Assembly (NCBI GenBank): GCA_025354065.1
Contig: JANXNM010000148.1
Location: forward strand, 1-17,525
DNA: 17,525 bases
Direction: 5' to 3'
DNA from: Synechococcales cyanobacterium 340R_concoct_173_sub
Lineage (GTDB): Bacteria; Cyanobacteriota; Cyanobacteriia; Leptolyngbyales; Leptolyngbyaceae
The notes under the pieces: model-generated
What the model saw: only the letters and a program-made list of their open reading frames with translations
What the model was told of the DNA's origin: nothing
Databases searched by the model: none
Shown here: positions 1-8,377 of the stretch, in pieces
How the letters are laid out: each line of letters opens with the position of its first letter
How positions within the stretch are numbered: the stretch's first letter is position 1
Program-made: the position numbers and the translations under genes

Positions 1-1
1 T

Positions 2-640
2 GGCTACAAAGTCAGCACATTAGAAATGTCCGAAGGCGAAGAAGCCGGAATCAAATCCGTCACCATTGAAATTGATGGACGCTATGCCTATGGTTATCTC
101 AAAGTCGAAAAGGGCACCCATCGCCTAGTCCGTATTTCGCCCTTTAATGCCAACGACAAACGACAAACCAGCTTTGCCGGGATTGAAGTAATGCCGCTAA
201 TTGACTATGAGGTACAGTTGGATATTCCTGAAAAAGATCTAGAAATTACAACCTCTCGGGCGGGCGGAAAAGGTGGACAGAATGTAAACAAAGTTGAAAC
301 GGCTGTTCGGATTACCCATTTGCCGACACGAATTGCGGTGCGCTGTACTGAAGAACGGAGTCAATTACAAAATAAAGAAAAAGCCTTGGCAATTCTCAAA
401 TCAAAACTTCTGGTGATTGCTCAAGAACAAAAGGCAAAAGAAATCGCTGAAATTCGTGGCGATATTGTGGAAGCGGCTTGGGGAATGCAAATCCGTAACT
501 ATGTGTTTAATCCCTACCAAATGGTGAAAGATTTACGCACTAGTTACGAAACAACCGCGATTCAAGATGTCATGGATGGCGAATTGGATCCCTTTATCGA
601 AGCCTGTCTTCGTCAAGAAAATCAACTCGTCGAAAGCTGA
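2..640 (+). CDS. prfB: Peptide chain release factor 2, 5' end cut by the window
   Basis: RF2 recognises UGA and UAA stop codons in the ribosomal A site and triggers hydrolysis of peptidyl-tRNA. The reading frame is open from base 2, so the N-terminal domain lies outside the window. The SPF stop-codon recognition tripeptide is at 137-145, inside HRLVRISPF, which separates RF2 from RF1. The catalytic GGQ is at 272-280, inside [18 protein letters not shown]. The C-terminal block with [21 protein letters not shown] is typical of RF2. The stop codon is at 638-640. Many bacterial prfB genes carry a programmed +1 frameshift near codon 25; that part is not visible here, so its presence cannot be judged. 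The gene converges on a small membrane protein gene 19 bases away, with no obvious terminator between them. Confidence 0.97.
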   Translation, partial: GYKVSTLEMSEGEEAGIKSVTIEIDGRYAYGYLKVEKGTHRLVRISPFNANDKRQTSFAGIEVMPLIDYEVQLDIPEKDLEITTSRAGGKGGQNVNKVETAVRITHLPTRIAVRCTEERSQLQNKEKALAILKSKLLVIAQEQKAKEIAEIRGDIVEAAWGMQIRNYVFNPYQMVKDLRTSYETTAIQDVMDGELDPFIEACLRQENQLVES

Positions 641-659
641 ATTTACAATTTCTAATTCC

Positions 660-1064
660 CTATTTCTTTTCTTCAACCTTCGGCGCATCGAGATCATTCA
701 ATGTTTCTAGCAAAATGCGTCGAGCTTCTAAACTCCAACCCCACTTTTGCAGCGCGATCGCCAATGTTCCGCCAATCATTGTTGCCATAAAATCAATAGA
801 TTGACCCGATGAAATGCCCAATAATAATCCCAGTCCTGCAATGCCCCAAAATGGAAGTGCAACCGATTGACGTTGAGTCATCACTGCTTTTGTAAACACA
901 TTCTTCGGCATCTCAGTTTCAAGCTGCTCTCTGGCTTCTTGACGCTGCTTGATAGAAGTCGAAATTCCCAGTTTTCGACGCAATTTCTCAATCTTACGGG
1001 CATCTGTGCTGTATTGCGTTAGTTCATCTTCCGCCATCAGAACCATGCGCTCATACTCACTCAT
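660..1064 (-). CDS. Small membrane protein of unknown function (134 aa)
   Basis: I do not recognise a named family. The first 60 residues are charged and probably helical (EYERMVLMAEDELTQY, then ARKIEKLRRKLG). They are followed by two hydrophobic segments at about residues 68-86 and 89-106, and a short charged tail ending EEKK. This suggests a two-helix membrane protein with a cytoplasmic helical N-terminus; that is inference. The frame stays open upstream to 1238. I chose the ATG at 1062-1064 because AAGGAG sits 9 bases before it, and because the longer version would run into the groEL terminator hairpin at 1204-1256. It converges on prfB and follows groEL on the same strand, separated by that terminator, so it probably has its own promoter in 1065-1203. 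Confidence 0.8.
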   Translation of the reverse strand: MSEYERMVLMAEDELTQYSTDARKIEKLRRKLGISTSIKQRQEAREQLETEMPKNVFTKAVMTQRQSVALPFWGIAGLGLLLGISSGQSIDFMATMIGGTLAIALQKWGWSLEARRILLETLNDLDAPKVEEKK

Positions 1065-1203
1065 ACCCGATCGCTCCTTAGAATGCGTTACATTTCTTAA
1101 GCCTAATTGTACGGCGATCGGGGTCTTAGTATCAACTTTTCTAACCCTAAAAATTGATGCAAAAAAATAGTAAAACTGCGAAATTTGTCCGCCTTCAGGG
1201 ACT

Positions 1204-1256
1204 AAAAAACCGATCGGACCCCATTGGAAAAGCTCCAAAAAAGTACGATCGGTTTT
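1204..1256 (-). terminator. Intrinsic terminator of the groES-groEL operon
   Basis: A perfect 11-base inverted repeat, AAAACCGATCG at 1206-1216 and CGATCGGTTTT at 1246-1256, encloses 29 bases. Those bases hold a second small hairpin (TTGGA/TCCAA, 1224-1238). Read on the minus strand, the stem is followed by six T at 1209-1204. It lies 47 bases beyond the groEL stop. The plus strand also ends in TTTT, so it could work in both directions, though no plus-strand transcript is expected here. The stem is built from the CGATCG motif that is abundant in this genome. Confidence 0.8.
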
Positions 1257-1303
1257 CTAAGCGATTAACTCAAACTATCAATTCAACTTCTTATGAATTC
1301 AAA

Positions 1304-2938
1304 TTAGTAGTCGAAGTCATTACCCGCCATAGCCCCTTGAGGAGAGCCGCCCGCTTTCGGTTCAGGCATATCAACGACGATGCACTCAGTGGTCAAGACC
1401 ATAGCGGCGATCGAAGCTGCGTTTTGCAGTGCAGAACGAGTTACTTTAGCCGGATCAACAATCCCAGCTTCCAGCATGTCAACATACTCATTGTTCGCTG
1501 CGTTGTAGCCATAGTTGAAGTCTTTTTCCTTCACACGCTCAGCGACAACCGCGCCGTTCTGGCCTGCATTTTCAGCAATCCGCTTCAGAGGAGCAACCAA
1601 CGCACGAGAGACAATCAATGCGCCTGTGAGTTCCTCGTCCTTCAAGTTTTCATTCGCCCAAGTGACCAACTCAGGAGCCAAATGCGCCAAGGTTGTACCA
1701 CCACCGGGAACGATGCCTTCTTCAACTGCTGCTTTGGTCGCATTGATTGCATCTTCAAGACGCAATTTACGATCTTTCATTTCAGTTTCAGTCGCCGCAC
1801 CCACCTTAATGACAGCAACGCCGCCCGCCAGTTTAGCCAAACGCTCTTGTAGCTTTTCCTTGTCGTAGGACGACTCAGATTCATCCATTTGACGACGGAT
1901 TTGGCCGACGCGTTCTTTAACAGCCGCTTCATTGCCTTCAGCAACAATCGTGGTGTTGTCCTTGTTGATGGTGATGCGACGAGCGGATCCCATCATTTCC
2001 AAGGTTGCAGTATCAATCTTCAAACCTGCGTCTTCAGTAATCAGGGTGCCGCCTGTCAATACTGCGATGTCTTCCAACATGGCCTTACGACGATCGCCAA
2101 AGCCAGGAGCCTTCACAGCCGCGACATTCAACACACCGCGCAACCGGTTGACAACCAAAGTCGCCAGCGCTTCTTTCTCGATGTCTTCAGCAATAATCAC
2201 CAAAGGACGACCCGATCGGGCAACTTGCTCAAGGACCGGAACCAATTCCTGAACCATGGTGACTTTTTTGTCAGTGATCAGGATGTATGGGTTTTCCATC
2301 ACCGCTTCCATCCGATCGGTATCGGTGGCGAAGTAAGGCGAAATGTAGCCTTTCTCAAAGCGCATTCCTTCAGTGATTTCCAGCTCAGTCGTCATCGACT
2401 TGCCTTCTTCAAGGGAAATAACGCCTTCCTTACCGACTTTATCCATCGCATCGGCGATCATTTGGCCGACTTCGTTGTCGTTACCCGCTGAGATAGACCC
2501 AACTTGAGCAATAGACTTAGAATCTTCAACCGGGCGGGCGTGTTCCTTAATTTTGTCAACCAAGAACGTTGTGGCTTTATCAATACCACGCTTCAGCAAA
2601 ATTGCATTTGCGCCAGCCGCGACGTTCCGCAAGCCTTCTTTGACGATCGCATGAGCCAATACGGTTGCCGTCGTTGTCCCATCGCCTGCTGCATCATTAG
2701 TCTTGGACGCGGCTTGACGAATCAACGCAACGCCTGTGTTCTCAATGTTGTCTTCGAGTTCGATTTCTTTGGCGATCGTCACACCATCATTAATGATCTG
2801 AGGAGATCCAAACTTCTTTTCCAGAACAACGTTACGGCCCTTAGGACCAAGGGTCACAGCAACCGCTTCGGCCAGAATGTCCATACCGCGTTCAAGGGCG
2901 CGACGTGCGTTCTCGTTATATACAATGCGCTTAGCCAT
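1304..2938 (-). CDS. groL: 60-kDa chaperonin GroEL (544 aa)
   Basis: GroEL forms the double-ring ATP-driven folding chamber that works with the GroES lid. The protein is full length for the family. It begins [20 protein letters not shown], and has the ATP-binding block with [10 protein letters not shown] (residues 85-94) and the family signature [18 protein letters not shown] near residue 400. The C-terminus is [15 protein letters not shown] rather than the GGM repeat of the E. coli protein. Being paired with groES, it corresponds to the GroEL1-type gene of cyanobacteria, which often carry a second, unpaired groEL elsewhere. The start follows groES by 90 bases with only a weak GA-rich ribosome site. 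Regulation should be through the CIRCE element upstream of groES. Several long open frames on the opposite strand (1154-3013) are shadows of its codon use. Confidence 0.98.
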   Translation of the reverse strand: MAKRIVYNENARRALERGMDILAEAVAVTLGPKGRNVVLEKKFGSPQIINDGVTIAKEIELEDNIENTGVALIRQAASKTNDAAGDGTTTATVLAHAIVKEGLRNVAAGANAILLKRGIDKATTFLVDKIKEHARPVEDSKSIAQVGSISAGNDNEVGQMIADAMDKVGKEGVISLEEGKSMTTELEITEGMRFEKGYISPYFATDTDRMEAVMENPYILITDKKVTMVQELVPVLEQVARSGRPLVIIAEDIEKEALATLVVNRLRGVLNVAAVKAPGFGDRRKAMLEDIAVLTGGTLITEDAGLKIDTATLEMMGSARRITINKDNTTIVAEGNEAAVKERVGQIRRQMDESESSYDKEKLQERLAKLAGGVAVIKVGAATETEMKDRKLRLEDAINATKAAVEEGIVPGGGTTLAHLAPELVTWANENLKDEELTGALIVSRALVAPLKRIAENAGQNGAVVAERVKEKDFNYGYNAANNEYVDMLEAGIVDPAKVTRSALQNAASIAAMVLTTECIVVDMPEPKAGGSPQGAMAGNDFDY

Positions 2939-3028
2939 GGGTCTTACTTCTCTGTGAGTGGGTTAAATAAAAGACTCAGACCATCCGAAATCGTGGCGAT
3001 CGGTGGGTGCTGAATAAAAGTTGCAATC

Positions 3029-3340
3029 TTAGCTAACAACCGCAAGGATGTCGCGCTCGGTCAACAGTACGTAGTCGTCGCCGCCCAATTTCACGTCAGT
3101 TCCAGCGTACTTAGAGTACAGAACCTTGTTGCCGATTTGAACTTCCATTGCTTGGAATGCACCGTCGTCACCGCGCTTGCCGGGACCGACTTGCATGACT
3201 TCGCCGATTTGGGGCTTTTCTTTAGCGTTATCAGGAAGGATGATTCCACCTGCGGTTTTTTCTTCAGCTTCAGACACACGCACGAAGACGCGATCGCCCA
3301 AAGGCTTTACGGTTGATACAGTTAAAGTTACGGATGCCAT
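3029..3340 (-). CDS. groS: 10-kDa co-chaperonin GroES (103 aa)
   Basis: GroES caps the GroEL ring. The protein has the family layout: an N-terminal [12 protein letters not shown] strand, the mobile loop with [19 protein letters not shown] (about residues 26-44) that contacts GroEL, the VGPGKR turn, and the C-terminal [21 protein letters not shown] with ERDILAVV. The length of 103 residues is normal for cyanobacteria. The ATG at 3340 has GGAG seven bases before it. It is the first gene of the groES-groEL operon, and the CIRCE operator lies 68 bases upstream of the start. A 62-codon overlapping frame at 3091-3279 is a shadow. Confidence 0.98.
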   Translation of the reverse strand: MASVTLTVSTVKPLGDRVFVRVSEAEEKTAGGIILPDNAKEKPQIGEVMQVGPGKRGDDGAFQAMEVQIGNKVLYSKYAGTDVKLGGDDYVLLTERDILAVVS

Positions 3341-3407
3341 GTCAATTCTCCAAACGCGTTAACGAAATATTTCTTACGAGAAGAGGCTACTGGACTCACC
3401 AGATAAA

Positions 3408-3434
3408 TTAGCACTCTCTTTAGTTGACTGCTAA
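3408..3434 (-). promoter_or_regulatory. CIRCE operator (HrcA-binding site) of groES-groEL
   Basis: The sequence is TTAGCACTC-N9-GACTGCTAA. It matches the CIRCE consensus TTAGCACTC-N9-GAGTGCTAA with the standard 9-base spacer and one mismatch in the right arm (C for G at 3428). The palindrome extends outward without mismatch, GATAAATTAGCA at 3402-3413 against TGCTAATTTATC at 3429-3440, giving 15-base arms with a single mismatch. In cyanobacteria HrcA bound to CIRCE represses groESL1 at normal temperature. I could not place -35 and -10 boxes with confidence. Confidence 0.9.
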
Positions 3435-3435
3435 T

Positions 3436-3624
3436 TTATCGAAAATTGGGTCTCCAGCGCAACAAGTAATGCTGTACGGCTTCCCGAACTGTATCGAGTT
3501 CTCCATCTTTGACATGAGCTTCGGGTTGAGCGGTAGCAATTTCAAATCCGTAGGCTAGTTTGTATAGATTCAGTAAAGATGCCTCAGACCATGAGGGATG
3601 TACGGAGGCCGTGATATTACTTAG
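3436..3624 (-). pseudogene. Remnant of an unidentified gene, C-terminal part only
   Basis: The minus strand has a 62-codon open frame between in-frame stops at 3625-3627 and 3436-3438. It contains no ATG, GTG or TTG. The translation reads like a real protein tail, with stretches such as WSEASLLNLYKLAYGFEIAT and LDTVREAVQHYLLRWRPNFR, a mix of amphipathic helices and ordinary composition. I do not recognise the family. Its stop codon lies inside the extended CIRCE palindrome. The simplest reading is the surviving 3' end of a gene whose front was lost by deletion or frameshift. A genuine small protein with a non-standard start is less likely. Nothing upstream to 3780 restores a convincing start in any frame. 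Confidence 0.45.
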
Positions 3625-3720
3625 TTATGGCTTCTATGGAATCTGTTTCTAACCCAGCATCATTTTGGTTATTTGGTTGAAGACTGAGGCCGTAGCAGAC
3701 AACTGAGTGTAGCAAAGACG

Positions 3721-3750
3721 TAGGGTGAGTGAATTCTTACCCTATTTTTG
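3721..3750 (+). terminator. Intrinsic terminator, plus strand, with no assigned gene
   Basis: A 9-base-pair stem (TAGGGTGAG pairing with CTTACCCTA, one G-T pair) closes a 6-base loop TGAATT and is followed directly by TTTTT at 3745-3749. The minus-strand reading has no T-run, so it acts on plus-strand RNA. The nearest upstream plus-strand gene is prfB, 3 kb away across the minus-strand groESL operon. A short transcript beginning somewhere in 3440-3700 is therefore implied. Confidence 0.6.
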
Positions 3751-3903
3751 TCTTTACCTATAGAAATAAGTAAACAAGCGATGCCCATGATTGTTATGAT
3801 CACATAATCACTTGGCCAACCGAATGGCAATCATGTTGGATGCGATCGTTACAATTCTCTCGTTTTGGTTCAAACTACATTCTGGATGTTTTTGTAGAAA
3901 TTC

Positions 3904-4794
3904 ATGTTCAAACGGAGTTGGTTAGGAGTTGCTTTACGGGTAAAGGGTTCAGTCCTTCCCACTGTATTGCCAAGGTCGATCGTTTGCGGTTTTATGGCTG
4001 CTGCTGTGGTTCTATTTGCCCAACAAAATATTAATCTCTTCATTCCCCTAAAAGACAACCTAATTCCCAGTATCGTTTTAGGCCTACTCTTAGTATTTCT
4101 AGTATTTCGAACTAATACAGCCTACGATCGTTTTTGGGAAGGGCGCAAATGTTTAGGCACTATTATTATTAGTATTCGTAATCTGTCGAGACACATCTGG
4201 GTCTGTGGCAGAAATTCATCACAGCCAGAACGTGAAGTCCAACGCACCATACTTTATCTTTTGGCCGCGATTCCGTTTGTTACTAAGCATCATCTACGCA
4301 ATGAATCCATGGGGGAAGGCGTAAAAATGCTATTGCCTCGCGATCGGTGGGAGAAATTGGGGCAAGGTGGAAATATTCCACTGGAAGTAATTTTTTGGAT
4401 TAGTGACTATTTACAATCTGAATACCAATCCGGACGTTTAGACGTAAATCAATTGGTGGCAATGACAGGAATGTTGGATGCTATTGTGGGCGCGATCGCA
4501 GGCTGTGAACGCATTCTTAAAACACCCATGCCACTAGCCTATACAATTCATTTAAAACAGTTGTTATTGATTTATTGTTTATTTTTGCCATTTCAATTAG
4601 CGAAAGATTTAGGTTGGGTTGCCGTTCCTGTTGTTACGATCGTAAGCCTTACACTATTAGGCATTGAGGAAATTGGGGCCGAAATCGAAAATCCCTTTGG
4701 TACTGATGCCAATGATTTGCCGTTGGATGGCATTTGTGAAACTGTTCGATTGAATATTGAAGATCTAATCCGATTGTCGCCCGTCTCACCGTGA
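3904..4794 (+). CDS. Bestrophin-family (UPF0187) anion channel (296 aa)
   Basis: The family comprises pentameric chloride/bicarbonate channels; plant relatives such as VCCN1 sit in the thylakoid membrane and tune the proton-motive force. The N-terminus runs VALRVKGSVLPTVLPRS and leads into a first membrane helix at about residues 26-44. A second helix at about 53-70 is followed by the family motif NTAYDRFWEGRK (71-82) and then RNLSRHIW. Further hydrophobic stretches lie near residues 110-122 and 215-250 (LLLIYCLFLPFQLAKDLGWV), and the ENPFGTDANDLPLD segment near the C-terminus is also characteristic. The length of about 300 residues is normal. No clear ribosome-binding site precedes the ATG at 3904, but the family alignment favours this start. 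Transport of chloride in the thylakoid or plasma membrane is inferred from family only. Confidence 0.88.
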   Translation: MFKRSWLGVALRVKGSVLPTVLPRSIVCGFMAAAVVLFAQQNINLFIPLKDNLIPSIVLGLLLVFLVFRTNTAYDRFWEGRKCLGTIIISIRNLSRHIWVCGRNSSQPEREVQRTILYLLAAIPFVTKHHLRNESMGEGVKMLLPRDRWEKLGQGGNIPLEVIFWISDYLQSEYQSGRLDVNQLVAMTGMLDAIVGAIAGCERILKTPMPLAYTIHLKQLLLIYCLFLPFQLAKDLGWVAVPVVTIVSLTLLGIEEIGAEIENPFGTDANDLPLDGICETVRLNIEDLIRLSPVSP

Positions 4795-4978
4795 GGATAC
4801 TAGTAGGAATTAAATTAATTTTAAAGCCTGTTGGTCTTTGGGATAATGTACTTTATTTTCTCCCTCAGCTAAGGGCACTAGCCTATTATTTTAGAAGGTA
4901 ACAGGGCGGAGTTTGGTAGAATTAGGAAAGCGGTCAACGATCGCTCATTTCTCAAGTCAACATTTTAAATTCTTTGCC

Positions 4979-5947
4979 ATGACTGACGATCGTACCTCCG
5001 AACTTACTCAACAAATCTTGGAGCTGGAAGCCAAACGCGATCGGCTCCAGGCTGAAATTGCGGAATCCCAAGACTATTTTGCGCGCTTTATGAAAGACAG
5101 TTTAGGGGATCTCGATCGTCGTCGTCAGGCTTTGCAGCTTTCGGTTGATCAATTAGAACGCCGTCAAACCCGAATTCAAGACGAAATGAAAGGAACATTC
5201 TCTGGGAGTTCTCAAGACATTGCTATTCGGGTTCAAAGTTTTAAAGACTACCTTACTGGAAGCCTCGAAGACCTAGTTCTCGCAGCCCAAAAACTTGACA
5301 TCGGTCGGCCCGAATCTGAAATTGTGTCTGCCACACCCTCCCTCGTTTCGACCGTCAATAACACCATAGACGATCCTCAGTTTGCCCGAAGTGTGTATGA
5401 ACAACAAACTGAAAAAATTCGCGCAGTGGTTAGAATTTTCCGCACAGAACCCGACTACTACGGTCCTGTTTGGAAGTTACGACGCACCTTTGAATCGATT
5501 CATGCCGATCGGATCAATGATTGGTTCTTTACCCAAGGTGGTCGAGGATCATTGAAGTCATTGGGTTCAAGATTGCAAAATATTCTTGTTGCATCGGCAG
5601 CTATTTCTATTCTTTATAATATTTATGGTGATAAGCTTCGGCCTTTGGTTTTGGCCAATAGTCCCGATCGATTGGGCGAATGGCGGCGGGGATTGCAGGA
5701 TTGTTTGGGATTACGGCGCGATGACTTTGGGAACGATCGGGGGGTGATGTTGTTTGAAGTGCCGGAAACTATGGCAGCTCGGGCCGATCGGCTTCAGCAA
5801 GAAGGAAAAATGCCTTTGATCATCATTGACGAAACGGAAGATTTAGTTAGTTTGGCATTGTTACGATTTCCACTCTGGATCGCATTTGCACCTGATCCAC
5901 AGAAGCTTCCCTACGCCACTCAGCCGGGTACCCCCAACTATTACTAA
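4979..5947 (+). CDS. DUF3086-like cyanobacterial coiled-coil protein (322 aa)
   Basis: The function is unknown. The first 70 residues are a strong coiled coil with heptads rich in L, E, Q and R (ILELEAKRDRLQAEI, then LDRRRQALQLSVDQLERRQTRIQ). A spacer of about 90 residues follows, and then a conserved globular part from about residue 150 with FRTEPDYYGPVWKLRRTFE, HADRINDWFFTQGGRGS and LQNILVASAAISILYNIYGD. The protein ends with a PLIIIDETEDLVSLALLRFPLWIAFAPDP block. I match this to DUF3086 from memory, so the name is less certain than the reading frame. I prefer the ATG at 4979 (MTDDRTS). The frame also opens at a TTG at 4913, but there GGAG is only one base from the codon and the added residues look like non-coding translation. 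Confidence 0.8.
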   Translation: MTDDRTSELTQQILELEAKRDRLQAEIAESQDYFARFMKDSLGDLDRRRQALQLSVDQLERRQTRIQDEMKGTFSGSSQDIAIRVQSFKDYLTGSLEDLVLAAQKLDIGRPESEIVSATPSLVSTVNNTIDDPQFARSVYEQQTEKIRAVVRIFRTEPDYYGPVWKLRRTFESIHADRINDWFFTQGGRGSLKSLGSRLQNILVASAAISILYNIYGDKLRPLVLANSPDRLGEWRRGLQDCLGLRRDDFGNDRGVMLFEVPETMAARADRLQQEGKMPLIIIDETEDLVSLALLRFPLWIAFAPDPQKLPYATQPGTPNYY

Positions 5948-6040
5948 AGAATGAGGATTTAAATAAGACGGAGATTTCCTAGCAGACCGCGTAAATCAAT
6001 TAGGCCATTCCTCACAATAAATATACTGGAAGCCCCCAGA

Positions 6041-6078
6041 ATTGCGGGTTGGAAGCCTCCGGGCGGCTTATTCTTAGG
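6041..6078 (+). terminator. Possible weak terminator after the DUF3086-like gene
   Basis: The stem AAGCC-TCCGGGC-GGCTT is followed by ATTCTTA on the plus strand, about 105 bases past the gene's stop. The stem is short and the T-run is interrupted, so this is a weak call. Just upstream GGAAGCCCCC and GGAAGCCTCC form an imperfect direct repeat. Confidence 0.3.
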
Positions 6079-6850
6079 AATCGCCTAACAACTGTTTCAC
6101 GATCGCCACTGCCTTTGGATGAAACTGGAGTGCCACGTTTAGATAGTCTCCAGAAGCCACTTGTCCGCCCCAGCAATGCAGCAAATATACGTCATTGTTC
6201 GGCAATAGAACTGGCGCGGCATCCCGAGGCGATGTGTTGTAATTCACAGGCATCTGAGCTACGGCAACCTTTTCGGTGGCGATCGCTCTCACCAGGGCTA
6301 ATTGATCATGCTTTTGAAAGACTGACCATTCTTCTTGCCAACGTTTAAATAGAGCTTGCGTTGCATCGTTATTGCGCCATACTATCAGACCGCTGTTGAA
6401 TTGATGGGTATCGCTTGGAAGCAACTTTAATGTGTAATCAATTTCGACTGGAGCCACATGATCGCACATCCCCAGACTGGGCAACCGATCGAGAACCATC
6501 GCCATATCGCCATGAGCTAAATAATCCCACACTTCGGAAATAGACTTCAGCGGCAACATATCGGAATCAATGTAAAGCGTCTCTTGATAAGGGCTAAGTT
6601 CATTTAGGTGTGTTTTCACACTGCGAGACAAAAATGCATCACCCTTCATGGAAAGTTCAATTATGTCAACACCATAGGGTTGGAGCGAATGTTGTAGAGT
6701 AGAAAATGGAACTAATTCAAGGGTAGAATCACAAAAAATCGTAATTGGAATTTCGGGATTGAGTTGCCGCAATGCAATGGAGCTAATTAAGGCTGCTTGC
6801 AGATAAACGGCCTGACTCGTTGCACAATACACCACGCCACGATCGATCAT
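6074..6850 (-). CDS. GT8-like GT-A fold glycosyltransferase (258 aa)
   Basis: The sequence fits a nucleotide-sugar-dependent transferase of the glycogenin/GT8 type. The N-terminal strand VVYCATSQAVYLQAALISSI resembles the sugar-nucleotide binding start of GT-A enzymes. YIDSDMLPLKSI carries the metal-binding DxD motif as D95-S-D97. FNSGLIVWR (151-159) and HDQLALVRAI (181-190) are the usual downstream acceptor and substrate blocks. A histidine in LLHCWGG (H225) matches the late metal ligand of the family. There is no signal peptide or membrane segment, so it is probably cytosolic. The acceptor cannot be told. It is downstream of rlmN on the same strand with 62 bases between, so the two may be co-transcribed, although their roles are unrelated. 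Confidence 0.8.
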   Translation of the reverse strand: MIDRGVVYCATSQAVYLQAALISSIALRQLNPEIPITIFCDSTLELVPFSTLQHSLQPYGVDIIELSMKGDAFLSRSVKTHLNELSPYQETLYIDSDMLPLKSISEVWDYLAHGDMAMVLDRLPSLGMCDHVAPVEIDYTLKLLPSDTHQFNSGLIVWRNNDATQALFKRWQEEWSVFQKHDQLALVRAIATEKVAVAQMPVNYNTSPRDAAPVLLPNNDVYLLHCWGGQVASGDYLNVALQFHPKAVAIVKQLLGDS

Positions 6851-6912
6851 ACGAAATACTCTTTTTACAGGATTACAAATTAAGCAAAAATATCATACAG
6901 ACTAATCAACCT

Positions 6913-8004
6913 CTAAGCTTCTGTGCGTTGCAACTCCAGTTGATTGGCGCGCAATTGACCACAAGCGGCATCGGCATCTAAGCCCCGCGACCTACGAACA
7001 CTGACGGCTACATTTTTTGCTCTTAATGCTGCCATAAAAATTTGAAGCTGCCGATCGTTTGGGCGTTGGTAGTCCACCTCAGAAATAGGATTGTAGGGAA
7101 TCAGATTAACGTGACATTGAAAGCCGCCCACCAGTTGAGCCAACTCATGAGCGTGCTGGGTCTGATCGTTTATGCCCGTCAGCACAATGTATTCAAAACT
7201 GACACGCCGTCCCGTGATGTTGACGTAATCTCGACATTCTTCGAGCAACGATTCTAATGGATAACGTTTGGCGGATGGGATGAGCTGTTCGCGGACTTGC
7301 TGGTTGGATGCGTGGAGGCTTACAGCAAGGGTGGCTTGCAGGTGCCGATCGGCGAGACGGGCAATTTGACCGGGAATTCCTACGGTGGAGATGGTAATAA
7401 ACCGTTGACCAATGCCGATGTCTTGATTCATCGATCGGACCGATTCTAGTACAGTCTCAGTATTTAATAACGGCTCACCCATGCCCATAAACACCACATT
7501 GCTGACTCGTTCTTGGAAATCTGCTTGAACGGTCAAGATTTGATCGACAATCTCGTGGCGTTCTAAATTGCGCTTAAAGCCTCCTTTTCCGGTCGCACAA
7601 AAGTCACAGGCCATGGCACAGCCCACTTGGGAGGAAACACATACCGTTAGACGTTCTAGTTTTTGGCTGCCCGGTCGATAGGATGGAATGCCTACAGCTT
7701 CGATGATTTGACCATCGACCATTTCCAACAAAAATTTTACAGTCCCATCTTTGGAGGGCGCTCGGAAGGCAATCCGCGATCGGCCAATGTTAATATCCGC
7801 TACTGTTTCTCGCCATGCCTTGGGAAATACTGACACTTCCGACAACGATCGAATACCCCGCTGATAAATCCACTGGTGCAATTGCTTGCCGCGATAGGCG
7901 GGTTGTCCTTGGGCCTGCATCCAATTTGTCAATTCAGCGACATCAGCACCAACGAGTGGAGCAACCGAGGGCGTGGTGGGCATGGTGGGGGATGGGGCGT
8001 TCAT
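6913..8004 (-). CDS. rlmN: 23S rRNA (adenine-2503-C2)-methyltransferase RlmN (363 aa)
   Basis: RlmN is a radical-SAM enzyme that methylates C2 of A2503 in 23S rRNA, and A37 of some tRNAs in well-studied bacteria. The iron-sulfur cluster motif CxxxCxxC is C129, C133 and C136, in [29 protein letters not shown] (173-181) is the SAM-binding GEP block. C348, in [14 protein letters not shown], is the methyl-carrying cysteine, so the catalytic set is complete. [10 protein letters not shown] and HVNLIPYNP are family blocks. The N-terminal 15 residues are proline-rich and low complexity; M8 (7983) is an alternative start, and neither start has a good ribosome-binding site. Length is normal. Confidence 0.96.
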   Translation of the reverse strand: MNAPSPTMPTTPSVAPLVGADVAELTNWMQAQGQPAYRGKQLHQWIYQRGIRSLSEVSVFPKAWRETVADINIGRSRIAFRAPSKDGTVKFLLEMVDGQIIEAVGIPSYRPGSQKLERLTVCVSSQVGCAMACDFCATGKGGFKRNLERHEIVDQILTVQADFQERVSNVVFMGMGEPLLNTETVLESVRSMNQDIGIGQRFITISTVGIPGQIARLADRHLQATLAVSLHASNQQVREQLIPSAKRYPLESLLEECRDYVNITGRRVSFEYIVLTGINDQTQHAHELAQLVGGFQCHVNLIPYNPISEVDYQRPNDRQLQIFMAALRAKNVAVSVRRSRGLDADAACGQLRANQLELQRTEA

Positions 8005-8377
8005 GGATGGGGGCGCAGGAAATCAAGAGTGGTTTTATATTCTAGCGGGTCAATGGCGATCATAGAAATCCGACCCAACCAGAGGAAGCGAAATCACCCA
8101 AATGGGCCATAAAATAGATATGAAGGTTTGGCTAAGAGACCAATAAAGAATTCTTTGATTTATCTTCAGCATAACTTATGAAAAATCCTCATCGTAATAT
8201 TACTATGTTTTCTGCTAACTCATGTTATTTACGATGGGAGGCAAATCTCGAAGGCGCTGAACCATTTCTAAAATAATTAATGATAGAAGCCATAACCTTT
8301 GAGCTTCTTTGTAATTTTGACTCTTATAAAACTATCCTATTTTTCGGCTGAGTCATCCCTACAAAACCGATTTGTAT
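8005..8377. other. Gene-free interval between rlmN and the histidine kinase
   Basis: This 373-base AT-rich gap separates two divergent genes and should contain both promoters, but I cannot place either with confidence. I see no RNA gene or terminator. On the minus strand, 8215-8331 is open for 38 codons without any ATG, GTG or TTG upstream of the internal methionines. It reads in part like a helical repeat (YKSQNYKEAQRLWLLSLIIL), which could be gene debris or chance. Confidence 0.5.

Noticed and set aside
1065..1238. N-terminal extension of the small membrane protein to 192 residues
   Set aside because: It would run through the groEL terminator hairpin, and a good ribosome site supports the ATG at 1064.
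1154..3013. Several long open frames on the plus strand across groEL
   Set aside because: They lie opposite a fully conserved GroEL; their translations have no recognisable domain and an odd composition, as expected of a shadow from groEL codon bias.
3627..3680. 17-codon frame upstream of the orphan terminator as a small protein gene
   Set aside because: The only purine-rich site is 18 bases before the ATG, too far, and the peptide matches no small photosystem or cytochrome subunit I know; kept only as part of the transcript question.
6041..6078. Hairpin considered as the glycosyltransferase terminator on the minus strand
   Set aside because: On the minus strand the stem is followed by C- and A-rich sequence with no T-run.
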